Source: Salibacterium halotolerans
GTDB lineage: Bacteria > Bacillota > Bacilli > Bacillales > Marinococcaceae
DNA: 64,000 nt
NCBI RefSeq assembly: GCF_900115625.1
Contig: NZ_FOXD01000018.1
Span: 1 to 64,000, forward strand
Reading direction: 5' to 3'
Position numbers and translations under genes: made by a program. A model generated the notes under the pieces. The model was given only the letters and a program-made list of their open reading frames with translations. It did not search any database and was not told where the DNA came from. Position 1 is the stretch's first letter, and every line of letters starts with the position of its first letter. This document shows positions 8,561 through 16,223 of this stretch, one piece after another.

Positions 8561-9355
8561 ATGAACAAAGTAAATGCGGTACTGCTTCTTGTTTTTGCAT
8601 TGGTTATTATTACGATCGCAGAGCTGATCGGTATTCAGAGTATTACGATCGCGAGCATTACCATCAGCCTGCTTCCACTTGTTTTTGCTATTATCATTAC
8701 GATGGTGCTCGGGGTGAAAGTGTTTCGTGCCGGTCTGTTAAAAAGAATCTACAGCAAGCAGAATGTTGACTTTGCGAGCAAATATCTGATTTTCATTATG
8801 CTTCCGCTGATGGCAAGATACGGCGCTGATGTGGCGCCGCAGATGGGAGAAATTCTGCAGGTTGGCTGGGTGTTCATTATCCAGGAGCTCGGCAATTTGG
8901 GAACCGTACTAATCGGACTGCCGATTGCTCTGCTGATCGGGCTGCGCCGCGAAGCTATCGGCGCAACGCTTGGTATCGGACGGGAAGGGGAGCTCGCCTA
9001 CATTTCCGAAAAGTACACACTCGAGTCCGACGAAGGACGCGGCGTTCTCTCCCTGTATATCATCGGGACGATATTCGGGGCCTTGTTCTTCAGTATCATT
9101 GCGCCTGTACTGCTCGATCTCGGCTTTCGTCCGGAGGCGCTTGCGATGGCGTCGGGTGTCGGCTCAAGCAGTATGATGACCGGTGCCTCGTCCACCCTGG
9201 TCGCGCGGCTGCCGGAAATGGAAAGCACGATAACGTCCTATGCGGCTGCCAGTCAGCTCTTAACCAGCTTTCTTGGAACATTCACCATGATCTTTCTGGC
9301 CGCTCCGCTGCAGCAGTTCATGTATAAATTCTTGATTAGGAGTGACCGGACATGA
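8561..9355 (+). CDS. DUF3100-type integral membrane protein (putative transporter subunit)
   Basis: The 264-residue protein is almost entirely hydrophobic, with about seven to eight membrane segments. It carries a long conserved stretch, GREGELAYISEKYTLES, and a glycine/serine-rich MASGVGSSSMMTGASS motif in the second half, as in the DUF3100 family. A GGAGG ribosome site precedes the ATG, 16 bp after the amidohydrolase. It overlaps the next membrane gene by four bases (ATGA), which implies coupled translation and probably a heteromeric complex. The substrate is presumably an amide or amidated compound hydrolysed by the M20 enzyme; that is inference from context. Confidence 0.75.
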   Translation: MNKVNAVLLLVFALVIITIAELIGIQSITIASITISLLPLVFAIIITMVLGVKVFRAGLLKRIYSKQNVDFASKYLIFIMLPLMARYGADVAPQMGEILQVGWVFIIQELGNLGTVLIGLPIALLIGLRREAIGATLGIGREGELAYISEKYTLESDEGRGVLSLYIIGTIFGALFFSIIAPVLLDLGFRPEALAMASGVGSSSMMTGASSTLVARLPEMESTITSYAAASQLLTSFLGTFTMIFLAAPLQQFMYKFLIRSDRT

Positions 9356-9834
9356 CGGCAGGTCTGAATCAATACGTAAAATATGCGCTCGTACTGCTTC
9401 TCAGTATTGCTCTTATATTATTCACCCAGGAAATAAAACTGGTGAAAAATCCGGAAAGCACGCCGGTGACGTGGTTAACGATAGCAGGGCTGTTCAGCCT
9501 CTATCTTTTCTCCATGATGGGCATCGGCATCTCACAGATTATGAAAAAAATAGATATCTCGTTTTTGAGAAACTTCCCTATTCTGGGGTGGGTTTCGATT
9601 ACGTCGCTTGTGATGTGTTTAATCTTTGACTTTTTCGTCACAGCGATTCAGGCGGTGGACTTCTTGTCCATTACGACACCGATTCTGACGTTTGCCGGCA
9701 TATCTGTCGTGGACCGGCTCGCGGATCTGCGGAAATCGTCATGGAAAATCGGCATCGTTGCCATATTCGTTTTCATCGGAACCTATGTTGTCAGCGCGCT
9801 GATCGCTCAATTCGGGCTGACGCTGGCCGGCTGA
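9352..9834 (+). CDS. Small membrane partner of the DUF3100-type protein
   Basis: This 160-residue protein has about five predicted membrane helices and no catalytic motif. Its ATG overlaps the stop codon of the preceding gene (ATGA), so the two products are made in step and probably form one transporter. It has no recognised family name from inspection. A strong terminator follows within 40 bp, closing the three-gene operon. Confidence 0.65.
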   Translation: MTAGLNQYVKYALVLLLSIALILFTQEIKLVKNPESTPVTWLTIAGLFSLYLFSMMGIGISQIMKKIDISFLRNFPILGWVSITSLVMCLIFDFFVTAIQAVDFLSITTPILTFAGISVVDRLADLRKSSWKIGIVAIFVFIGTYVVSALIAQFGLTLAG

Positions 9835-9872
9835 CGGATTTACTTTTTACGTAGAAATACCCGCAAAAAAAC

Positions 9873-9910
9873 GCACGGTGCATTTCATTATGAAATACCG
9901 TGCTTTTTTT
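9873..9910 (+). terminator. Rho-independent terminator of the M20/DUF3100 operon
   Basis: GCACGGT at 9873-9879 pairs with ACCGTGC at 9897-9903, with a second inner stem ATTTC/GAAAT, followed by a run of Ts. Confidence 0.85.
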
Positions 9911-9971
9911 ATTCTTAACCCTTGTAACACGATGTATGAAGTTTTATACTGTAGTGTATTCATAGAAAGGA

Positions 9972-10122
9972 ATGATCCGGGTATTCGTAAAAGAGCCAAA
10001 TGGCTTTGGCAGCATCCATCGCAGAGCCGCCGCCGATGCCGATAATCCAGTCAGGCTGGAAGGATGCAAGCTCCTCCGCTCCCTGTTTAACCATCTCGGC
10101 GGTTGGCTCTGTGTTATATCCT
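9972..10122 (-). pseudogene. Iron-type alcohol dehydrogenase fragment (AdhE-like)
   Basis: Read on the minus strand this stretch encodes [18 protein letters not shown], then [20 protein letters not shown] and LFYEYPDH in one frame. This is the NAD-binding region of iron-containing alcohol dehydrogenases, closest in wording to the C-terminal half of AdhE. Neither the start nor the rest of the gene is present; the homology ends within about 50 codons on both sides. It is a degraded remnant between the DUF3100 operon and the YitT gene, immediately adjacent to a TAGTGTCC repeat cluster. Confidence 0.8.
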
Positions 10123-10143
10123 TACGCTGCTTAAATGAAGAAT

Positions 10144-10257
10144 TAGTGGGTACCGGCAGAAATCCATGGACACTAACTGCCGGTACCGGGAGTCACAGTG
10201 TCCTCCGGCTGATCTTTTGTGGACACTAGGTAGGTTGTCGGACGATAAAGTGTCCAC
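10144..10257. repeat. TAGTGTCC/GGACACTA intergenic repeat cluster, copy 1
   Basis: Core words in alternating orientation: GGACACTAA ending 10176, AGTGTCC at 10197-10203, GTGGACACTA at 10219-10228 and AGTGTCCAC at 10249-10257, plus a degenerate TTAGTGGG at 10143. Between them, GGTACCGGCAG (10149-10159) is perfectly mirrored by CTGCCGGTACC (10178-10188). The same architecture recurs at about 28.2 and 34.7 kb. Confidence 0.75.
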
Positions 10258-10390
10258 GGAGCTGCTGCGGCTCTGTTGCAGATGACCCCCTTGTGCGTTG
10301 GAATGAAAATGTACGGCCGCAGCGCATTCAAAAGATCTGCGTGTCTTCCATGTTCACTGCGCTCGGGCTGTGCTATGATGGGAACAGGTG

Positions 10391-10433
10391 AGAAATCATC
10401 CTTTATTTCAGCGCCAAGGGTGGTTTCTTTTTT
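10391..10433 (+). terminator. Hairpin with T-run upstream of the YitT gene
   Basis: GAAATCATCC pairs with GGGTGGTTTC (two G-U pairs) and is followed by six Ts. It lies 45 bases before the YitT start and just after a possible -10 (TATGAT). It may be a leader terminator or simply isolate upstream transcription. Confidence 0.5.
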
Positions 10434-10478
10434 ATGCTCAACCGTCGTATCCGCAACGCTTGGAAGGGGTGTTAGTCT

Positions 10479-11309
10479 TTGAAAAACACAATGTATATTA
10501 TAATAGGAACACTGCTGTTTGCTCTGGCGGTATCACAGCTGGGGATGCCAAACTCGATCGCTGAAGGCGGCATCGTAGGAATCGCCCTCCTAATTTATTA
10601 CGGCATCGGCATTTCCCCCAGTATTTCCACTCCGATTATCTTTGTCATTCTGTTAAGCTTGGGTATCCGTTACCTGCCGCGGCATATGGTGTACAAAACC
10701 GTATTCAATGTCATTCTGTTTTCCGTGTTCATACGGTTTCTCGAGGGCAGATTCGCCCAGCCGATGGAAGACACGATGCTTGCTGCCGTGTTTGCCGGCA
10801 TTATTACCGGTGCCGGATTCGGCTTTATCTATCAGGCAGGGAGCTCCGTCGGAGGTACATCGATCATTGCCCGCGTATTAAACCGGCAGCTGGGCTGGGA
10901 TCTAACCGGTACAACGCTTGCTCTCGATGCCGCGGTCGTCATTGTGGGGATATTCATTATCGGTCCCGTGAGTACAATGTATACCTTGATCACGCTTTAT
11001 ATAGGCAAGGTGGTTACGGATTTTGTGCTCGGCGGTTTTGATTCCAAAAAAGCGATCAACATCGTGTCGAAGCATTCCGAAGACATATCGAAGCGCATTA
11101 CTCATGATCTTGCTTCCAGTGCCACCGTGTTTTACGGAGAAGGAGAGTATATGAGAGAGCAGCGGCGGGTGTTGTACATCGTTGTGCACACGCATAAACT
11201 GCTTCAGTTAAAACGTGTCATCAAAGAAGTAGATCCGGATGCCTTTATCGTCGTTCATAACGTAAAAGACGTATCCGGCGGGTTTATTTCCGGGGTACCG
11301 GTTGAATGA
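10479..11309 (+). CDS. YitT-family membrane protein
   Basis: The 276-residue protein has five to six N-terminal membrane segments (residues about 1-185). A soluble C-terminal DUF2179 domain follows (about 200-276, with VLYIVVHTHKLLQLKRVIKEVD and a final GGFISG). This two-domain layout defines the YitT group, whose role is not established; transport or export has been proposed. The TTG start is set by GGAAGGGG nine bases upstream. It appears monocistronic. The DUF2179 domain resembles PII-like regulators, so ligand sensing is plausible. Confidence 0.88.
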   Translation: MKNTMYIIIGTLLFALAVSQLGMPNSIAEGGIVGIALLIYYGIGISPSISTPIIFVILLSLGIRYLPRHMVYKTVFNVILFSVFIRFLEGRFAQPMEDTMLAAVFAGIITGAGFGFIYQAGSSVGGTSIIARVLNRQLGWDLTGTTLALDAAVVIVGIFIIGPVSTMYTLITLYIGKVVTDFVLGGFDSKKAINIVSKHSEDISKRITHDLASSATVFYGEGEYMREQRRVLYIVVHTHKLLQLKRVIKEVDPDAFIVVHNVKDVSGGFISGVPVE

Positions 11310-11373
11310 TTATCACGGCGGCAGGCAGCATTGCCTTTTCCTCCTCTATGTGTTAAGTTATTATTTCCTGCAC

Positions 11374-11388
11374 TGATAATCATTTTCA
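11374..11388 (+). promoter_or_regulatory. Fur-box-like 7-1-7 site upstream of the ABC exporter
   Basis: TGATAATCATTTTCA matches the Bacillus 7-1-7 Fur repeat TGATAATnATTATCA at all but one position. GATAAT inside it also fits a -10 element, so bound Fur would block transcription of the exporter starting at 11423. Confidence 0.6.
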
Positions 11389-11422
11389 ATCAAGATATGT
11401 AGCAATCAAGGGGGATATCCGC

Positions 11423-13141
11423 GTGCTGCGCCGCTTTGCTTCCTATTATAAACCATACAAGAAACTATTCACCCTTACGTTCACGTGCGCGATTTTTGTG
11501 GCGCTTCTGGATCTTGCTTTTCCGCTCGTTGTAAACCGGGTGGTGGATACGCTGCTTCCGCAAGGTAATATTTCTGTTATTATCTGGGCGTGTATCGGTT
11601 TGTTCTTCCTATACATCCTTAACACCGGCGCTCATTTTATTGTGACGTATTGGGGCCACCGGCTTGGTATCAATATTGAAACCGATATGCGCGACGAATT
11701 GTTTGATCATATGCAGCGGCTTTCTTACACGTATTATGACAACAACAAAACCGGTCATCTGCTTTCCCATTTAACAAATGACCTGTTTGAAATCGGGGAA
11801 GTGGCACATCACGGCCCGGAAGATGTATTTATTGCGCTCGTCACGCTGTTCGGATCATTCGGAGTGATGTTGTATATTAACGTCAAACTGGCCGTACTCA
11901 CCTTTTTGATTGTTCCGGTACTGATCCTGATTATTATCTTCTGCCACCGCCGGATGGCTGCGGCCATGAAATATATGCTGAACAGGATGGCCGACTTTAA
12001 CGCCCGGGTGGAGGATACTGTGGGCGGTATTCGTCTCGTGCAGGCGTTTGCGAATGAGCGTCACGAGCAGAAATTATTTCACCGTGACAATCAGAATTTC
12101 AAACAGGCAAAAATCTGGTCCTACCGCATTATGGGCCTGAACAACTCGCTCAGTTATATGATGATGCGCATGATGACGTTGTTCGTTCTGTTGTGCGGGG
12201 CTTATTTCATCGTCCAGGGCGATATGTCGATCGGCGACTTTATGGCGTTCATTCTGCTCACCAATATCTTTTTCCAGCCGATTGAAAAAATCAACGCCAT
12301 TATTGAGAGTTATCCGAAAGGGTACGCAGGTTTTAAACGATACATTGCCCTGCTTGATACAGAGCCTGATATAGTGGACGCTCCCGGCGCCAAACCGCTT
12401 CCTGAAGTGGAAGGAAACATTGCCTACAGCGGGGTGCGTTTCGGCTATGATGATAACCGTTCGATTGTCGACGGCATTGATTTATCAATTGAGGCAGGGG
12501 AGACGGCGGCGTTTGTCGGTCCTTCCGGCGCCGGTAAAACGACGCTGCTCAGTCTGCTTCCGCGTTTTTATGATATTCAGGACGGAGCGATTACGATAGA
12601 CGGGGAAGATATCCGCAATGTGCAGCTTTCGTCTCTGCGGCGGCAGATCGGGATTGTGCAGCAGGATGTTTTCATGTTTTCCGGGACGCTTCGCGATAAT
12701 ATCCGCTACGGCAGTCTTCATGCGTCAGACGACGAAGTATGGGAAGCGGCACGGTGCGCGGAACTGGAGTCTTTTGTGGAGGAGCTTCCGGAAGGACTGG
12801 ACACGGTTGTCGGTGAACGTGGAGTGAAATTGTCCGGCGGGCAGAAACAGCGCCTGTCGATTGCGCGCATGTTTCTGAAAAACCCGCCCATTCTGATTTT
12901 GGACGAAGCGACGTCCGCCCTCGATACAGAAACCGAACAATCCATTCAGCGGTCCTTAAATGAACTCGCTCAAGGCAGAACGACCCTGATTATCGCCCAC
13001 CGGCTGGCCACCATCCGCCACGCGGACAAAATCATTGTCGTGACACCCGGTGGTATCGAAGAACAGGGTACCCATGATGCACTGCTCGCACACGGCGGTC
13101 ATTACGCCAAACTCCATGGCGCCCAGCACGCCTATGTATAG
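11423..13141 (+). CDS. ABC exporter, fused membrane and ATPase domains
   Basis: This 572-residue type-I ABC exporter half-transporter has six membrane helices in residues about 15-305 and an ATPase domain in about 330-570. It contains Walker A GPSGAGKTT, signature LSGGQKQRLSIAR, Walker B ILILDEATSALD and an H-loop IIAHRLATI. It would act as a homodimer in the cytoplasmic membrane, exporting a lipid, peptide or drug. GTG is the start codon, with AAGGGGG ten bases upstream. A Fur-like box lies over the probable promoter, so it may serve iron-related export (siderophore or metal stress); this is inference. A strong terminator follows directly. Confidence 0.93.
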   Translation: MLRRFASYYKPYKKLFTLTFTCAIFVALLDLAFPLVVNRVVDTLLPQGNISVIIWACIGLFFLYILNTGAHFIVTYWGHRLGINIETDMRDELFDHMQRLSYTYYDNNKTGHLLSHLTNDLFEIGEVAHHGPEDVFIALVTLFGSFGVMLYINVKLAVLTFLIVPVLILIIIFCHRRMAAAMKYMLNRMADFNARVEDTVGGIRLVQAFANERHEQKLFHRDNQNFKQAKIWSYRIMGLNNSLSYMMMRMMTLFVLLCGAYFIVQGDMSIGDFMAFILLTNIFFQPIEKINAIIESYPKGYAGFKRYIALLDTEPDIVDAPGAKPLPEVEGNIAYSGVRFGYDDNRSIVDGIDLSIEAGETAAFVGPSGAGKTTLLSLLPRFYDIQDGAITIDGEDIRNVQLSSLRRQIGIVQQDVFMFSGTLRDNIRYGSLHASDDEVWEAARCAELESFVEELPEGLDTVVGERGVKLSGGQKQRLSIARMFLKNPPILILDEATSALDTETEQSIQRSLNELAQGRTTLIIAHRLATIRHADKIIVVTPGGIEEQGTHDALLAHGGHYAKLHGAQHAYV

Positions 13142-13152
13142 CCATGAAAAAT

Positions 13153-13200
13153 GGACTGGATACCAGAGGTGATACACTCTCTCTGATCCAGTCCTTTTCC
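13153..13200 (+). terminator. Terminator of the ABC exporter with pyrimidine tract
   Basis: GGACTGGAT (13153-13161) pairs with ATCCAGTCC (13186-13194) and is followed by TTTTCC. The pyrimidine run continues to about 13226 as TTTTCC/TTTTTC units. Confidence 0.85.
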
Positions 13201-13239
13201 TTTTCTTTTTCTTTTTCTTTTCCTTCCGTTATGCTACGA

Positions 13240-13256
13240 TTAGCTAACATAGCTAA
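13240..13256 (+). promoter_or_regulatory. Perfect 7-3-7 palindrome, probable Phd-type operator
   Basis: TTAGCTA-ACA-TAGCTAA lies 23 bases before the start of the Phd-Uma2 fusion, overlapping or just after a possible -10 (TATGCT/TACGAT at 13230-13240). Phd/YefM proteins repress their own genes through short palindromes at this position. Confidence 0.55.
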
Positions 13257-13278
13257 TGAAGAAAGGAGGAGAAATCAT

Positions 13279-14019
13279 ATGATTGTCCGCTCCACCGAAT
13301 TGCAGAATAATTTTGGGAAGTATTTGAGGGTGGCAGCAAAAGAAGACGTTATTGTAACCCGAAACGGGGTTGAAATTGCGAGATTGGTCTCTAAAGAAGG
13401 ACATTCTGAAGAGGAGCTGCAGGAAAGTACAGTGCAGGAATCGGCGGCATCTTATCATTTCAGAGGGAGGACAGCCACTTTTGAAGAGTTTTTAGAGCTG
13501 ACCAGTGATGGGGAAACACGTTATGAGTATATGGACGGGAAAATTTATCTTCTCAGCTCACCCAGAGTTTCCCACCAATACGTTATAACACAATTACTTC
13601 CTATTTTTCACCAATGGGCCGGGGATAGTGGATGCATACCATTCACTGCGCCTTATGATATCCGTCCCAAAAGACCGTACGATGATAATCCCAATGTAGT
13701 GCAGCCTGATCTAATGATTATCTGCGATTTGAATGATAACCTGAATGATCAGGATTACTATACAGGGGTGCCCTTATTGGTGGTTGAAATCTTATCAGAA
13801 AGTACGCAGGGCAGGGATCTTGTTAAAAAGCTGGACCTCTATATGGAGTGCGGTGTCAAAGAATACTGGATTGTCGATCCATTGGAAAAGAAACTGATCA
13901 TCTATCATTTTAAAGATCAAAAGATTCATCAAACTGCTATGTGCAAACCCCCTGAATCTGCCAGGTCTTTTTTGTTTGAAGGACTTTCCGTAGAACTGAA
14001 TCAGTTATTTATGCCGTAA
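13279..14019 (+). CDS. Phd/YefM antitoxin domain fused to Uma2 (DUF820) nuclease-like domain
   Basis: The 246-residue protein has two parts. Residues 1-45 (IVRSTELQNNFGKYL, then VIVTRNGVEIARLV) match the DNA-binding and dimerisation core of Phd/YefM antitoxins. Residues about 58-246 match the Uma2 family, a PD-(D/E)xK-like restriction-endonuclease fold. Its landmarks are TFEEFLELTSDGETRYEYMDGKIY, VQPDLMIIC, PLLVVEILSEST and KKLDLYMECGVKEYWIVDP, with D, E and K in the usual positions. AAGGAGG nine bases before the ATG at 13279 fixes the start; the in-frame codons upstream encode low-complexity SFSFSF from the terminator tract and are not coding. No separate toxin gene lies next to it. The function of Uma2 proteins is not established. 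Confidence 0.85.
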   Translation: MIVRSTELQNNFGKYLRVAAKEDVIVTRNGVEIARLVSKEGHSEEELQESTVQESAASYHFRGRTATFEEFLELTSDGETRYEYMDGKIYLLSSPRVSHQYVITQLLPIFHQWAGDSGCIPFTAPYDIRPKRPYDDNPNVVQPDLMIICDLNDNLNDQDYYTGVPLLVVEILSESTQGRDLVKKLDLYMECGVKEYWIVDPLEKKLIIYHFKDQKIHQTAMCKPPESARSFLFEGLSVELNQLFMP

Positions 14020-14117
14020 AGGAAGGAATTCCGTTTAGCTGAATACGAGACATGGAACCTGTTCTCTCATCCACTCTCTTGTCTGAACGGTTACGAGGGG
14101 TATATATAAAATATTTT

Positions 14118-14570
14118 TTAATGATGACCGCCGGCAGAAGTGGAATGTTGATCCGCGTTGAGTATCTGTTGTTCTCTTTCACTTAGATTTCCCACACCGA
14201 TGCGCTTCGTAACCTGGAGACTGTGTTCATTGACAGGAATATCGGCACGAAGGCGGTACAGCCCGTCCTCCGGGAACTCAACCGATGTTTCCGGCGTGCC
14301 GTCCTCCTGCGGTTCTATGGCTGTTGTTTCAATCGTCCCTTTTTCAGACGAGGACAATGTTATCGCTATATTCTCCTGTATTTCATACGGCTCACCGTTC
14401 TGGAGCACGTGAACCTGAACGGGTTCCGGTCCACCGGCAGCAATCGGCTTGTCCGTATGAATGAAGGCACTCACCGGTGTCTGATTGTTGTAATCGGCGT
14501 GATTGTTCACATCAAGAGACGAACAGGCGCCAAGCAGCAGGAACAGAACAGGTATCGATATTTTCTTCAT
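14118..14570 (-). CDS. FixH/YtkA-like lipoprotein
   Basis: This 150-residue protein has a lipoprotein signal (lipobox LLGAC, Cys16) and an Ig-like beta domain. It contains PVSAFIHTDKPIAAGGPEPVQVHV and EDGLYRLRADIPVNEHS, as in FixH/YtkA-like extracytoplasmic proteins, and ends in HH. It would be anchored on the outer face of the membrane. It is encoded 20 bp downstream of the PepSY membrane protein on the same strand, so the two probably work together, perhaps in metal or redox handling at the membrane. Confidence 0.75.
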   Translation of the reverse strand: MKKISIPVLFLLLGACSSLDVNNHADYNNQTPVSAFIHTDKPIAAGGPEPVQVHVLQNGEPYEIQENIAITLSSSEKGTIETTAIEPQEDGTPETSVEFPEDGLYRLRADIPVNEHSLQVTKRIGVGNLSEREQQILNADQHSTSAGGHH

Positions 14571-14589
14571 TATGTTTCCCTCTTTTCGT

Positions 14590-15954
14590 TCAAGTCATGT
14601 GAAAGAAAGACCGCAGTCGGCTGATTCGTCGGATGAAGAGATAATCCAGAGCATACAAAATGAGCACCGACAATCCGAACAGCGGGAAGACGATACCAAA
14701 ACAGACCACAAGGATGACAAAGCCGCGGAACTTCCAGGCGCTCATGCTTTTAGGGGCGCCGAGTTTTCCGGATGGACGCCGGGTCCACCAGAGAAGGATG
14801 CCGGTCAGGATAATACCGATTAAGCCAAGGCAGATAAGCAGTCCGAACAACTGGTTCCAGATACCGAACTGAAGTCCTTTATGGATGGTAATCCCCATTG
14901 CCATCATTTTGGCGAGAGGCGGATACTGCTCCCACCGGTAATCCGCCAGGATACTGCCGTTATACTGATTGATATGCATCGTCACTTCGTTCTGGGCCTG
15001 GTTTGGAAACGCCGAGACGGTGAAAACCCCTGTTTCTGATGACGGATAATACACATTATATCCGGACACGATCCCGGTCCGCTCTGCGGTATTTACGACG
15101 TGGTCAATCGAAATCCGTTCATACGAATTTCCGGCATACGATTCCGGCACCGGCATCTGTTCCGCGGCCCAGGAAACGTCCCCTTTGTCTTTGGTTACAG
15201 TGTCGGATACAGGGGCATCTCCCACCCATATAGAAGGGGGATAGCCGATGCCCATACTGGTTGTAATGCGCTGAAACCCGTCTCCCCAGAAGCCTGTCCA
15301 AAGCATCCCGGTCAGTAAAAAGAAAAGCAGACCGCCTGAAATCCAGAATGCAGGGACGGAGTGTAACCGCCGTCGTTTCTGCCGCTTATTGTCGGAAGGA
15401 CCAGGCAGAAAACTTTTCCGGTTCGCCATCTGACTGCGGGACGGCCACCAGAGGTACAGCCCGCTGACAAGCATGAATATCGTCCAGCAGGCAGCGGTTT
15501 CGACGATCCGGTCGCCTGTCGTTCCGAGCATTAATTCACCGTGGAATTCCTCGACCCGGTCCATCAGCCGGTTTTGGTTAAGCAGTGTTCCGGTTATATC
15601 AAGGGAATAAGGATTCACAAATACGGTCATCCCTTCCCCGGAAGCGGTCGTAATACCGACTTCGGAGGCTTGTCCCACCCCGCCCGGAGGCTGATAGCGT
15701 GTGATGTCAGCTTTCGGCCTTTCATCGAGAACCGCCTGTGTAACCGCGGAGGCCTCATGCCGCTCACCTTCCGCCGCGACCTCGGTATAGTCCTGGTAGA
15801 GCCAGTGTTCAATGTTACCCCGGAATAAATACGAAGCCCCCGTCACCGCCAGCATCAATAAAATCGGGGCGAGAATAATGCCGGCATAAAAATGCCAGCG
15901 CCAGAAAATATTATAGTTTTTCTGTTGTTCTTTTTTGATTGAATGACCCATCAT
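14590..15954 (-). CDS. PepSY-associated transmembrane protein
   Basis: The 454-residue protein begins with HSIKKEQQKNYNIFWRWHFYAGIILAP, the typical start of PepSY-TM (PiuB-like) proteins. It has four main membrane segments, with large external loops carrying PepSY-type folds. Histidines in the helices (WRWHFYAG, EEFHGELMLG, IHKGLQFGIWNQ) fit haem- or metal-linked electron transfer, as proposed for siderophore-iron reductases of this family. AAGGAG precedes two ATGs at 15954 and 15951; the upstream frame to 15984 is not needed. It forms an operon with the FixH-like lipoprotein and is divergent from mqo. Confidence 0.85.
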   Translation of the reverse strand: MMGHSIKKEQQKNYNIFWRWHFYAGIILAPILLMLAVTGASYLFRGNIEHWLYQDYTEVAAEGERHEASAVTQAVLDERPKADITRYQPPGGVGQASEVGITTASGEGMTVFVNPYSLDITGTLLNQNRLMDRVEEFHGELMLGTTGDRIVETAACWTIFMLVSGLYLWWPSRSQMANRKSFLPGPSDNKRQKRRRLHSVPAFWISGGLLFFLLTGMLWTGFWGDGFQRITTSMGIGYPPSIWVGDAPVSDTVTKDKGDVSWAAEQMPVPESYAGNSYERISIDHVVNTAERTGIVSGYNVYYPSSETGVFTVSAFPNQAQNEVTMHINQYNGSILADYRWEQYPPLAKMMAMGITIHKGLQFGIWNQLFGLLICLGLIGIILTGILLWWTRRPSGKLGAPKSMSAWKFRGFVILVVCFGIVFPLFGLSVLILYALDYLFIRRISRLRSFFHMT

Positions 15955-16066
15955 ACCTGCTCCTTCTGTGCGGGGGATAAACACTTACATTTTAATGTAT
16001 GCCTGTAAGGCTGACTGTAGATATTCTGTGAATGTTCTTTTTTTCACAAAAGGGACATTTCTTTTT

Positions 16067-16090
16067 TATAGACACGAAATAGTCTATAAT
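16067..16090. promoter_or_regulatory. Inverted repeat over a TATAAT in the PepSY/mqo divergent region
   Basis: TATAGAC (16067-16073) and GTCTATA (16082-16088) form a perfect 7-8-7 inverted repeat whose right arm overlaps TATAAT at 16085-16090, directed toward mqo. This placement suits a repressor site. The cognate regulator is unknown. Confidence 0.45.
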
Positions 16091-16223
16091 GAGAAAAGAA
16101 GAGAAACCAACTAGTCGGTGCAGTAGTATTACAGGCAAACGGACATAACAGGTAAAACAGAATAGGACAGTATGAATGAAACAGTTCTGTTCTGTGAATT
16201 TTCAGGTTGTAAGGATGATATAC

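Noticed and set aside
13190-13226. TTTTCC/TTTTTC tract considered as a simple-sequence phase-variation switch
   Set aside because: It lies in the terminator tail outside the coding region and not between -35 and -10 of a convincing promoter.
13144-13278. N-terminal extension of the Phd-Uma2 protein (SFSFSFSF)
   Set aside because: It reads through the exporter's terminator and pyrimidine tract; AAGGAGG and the conserved start place initiation at 13279.
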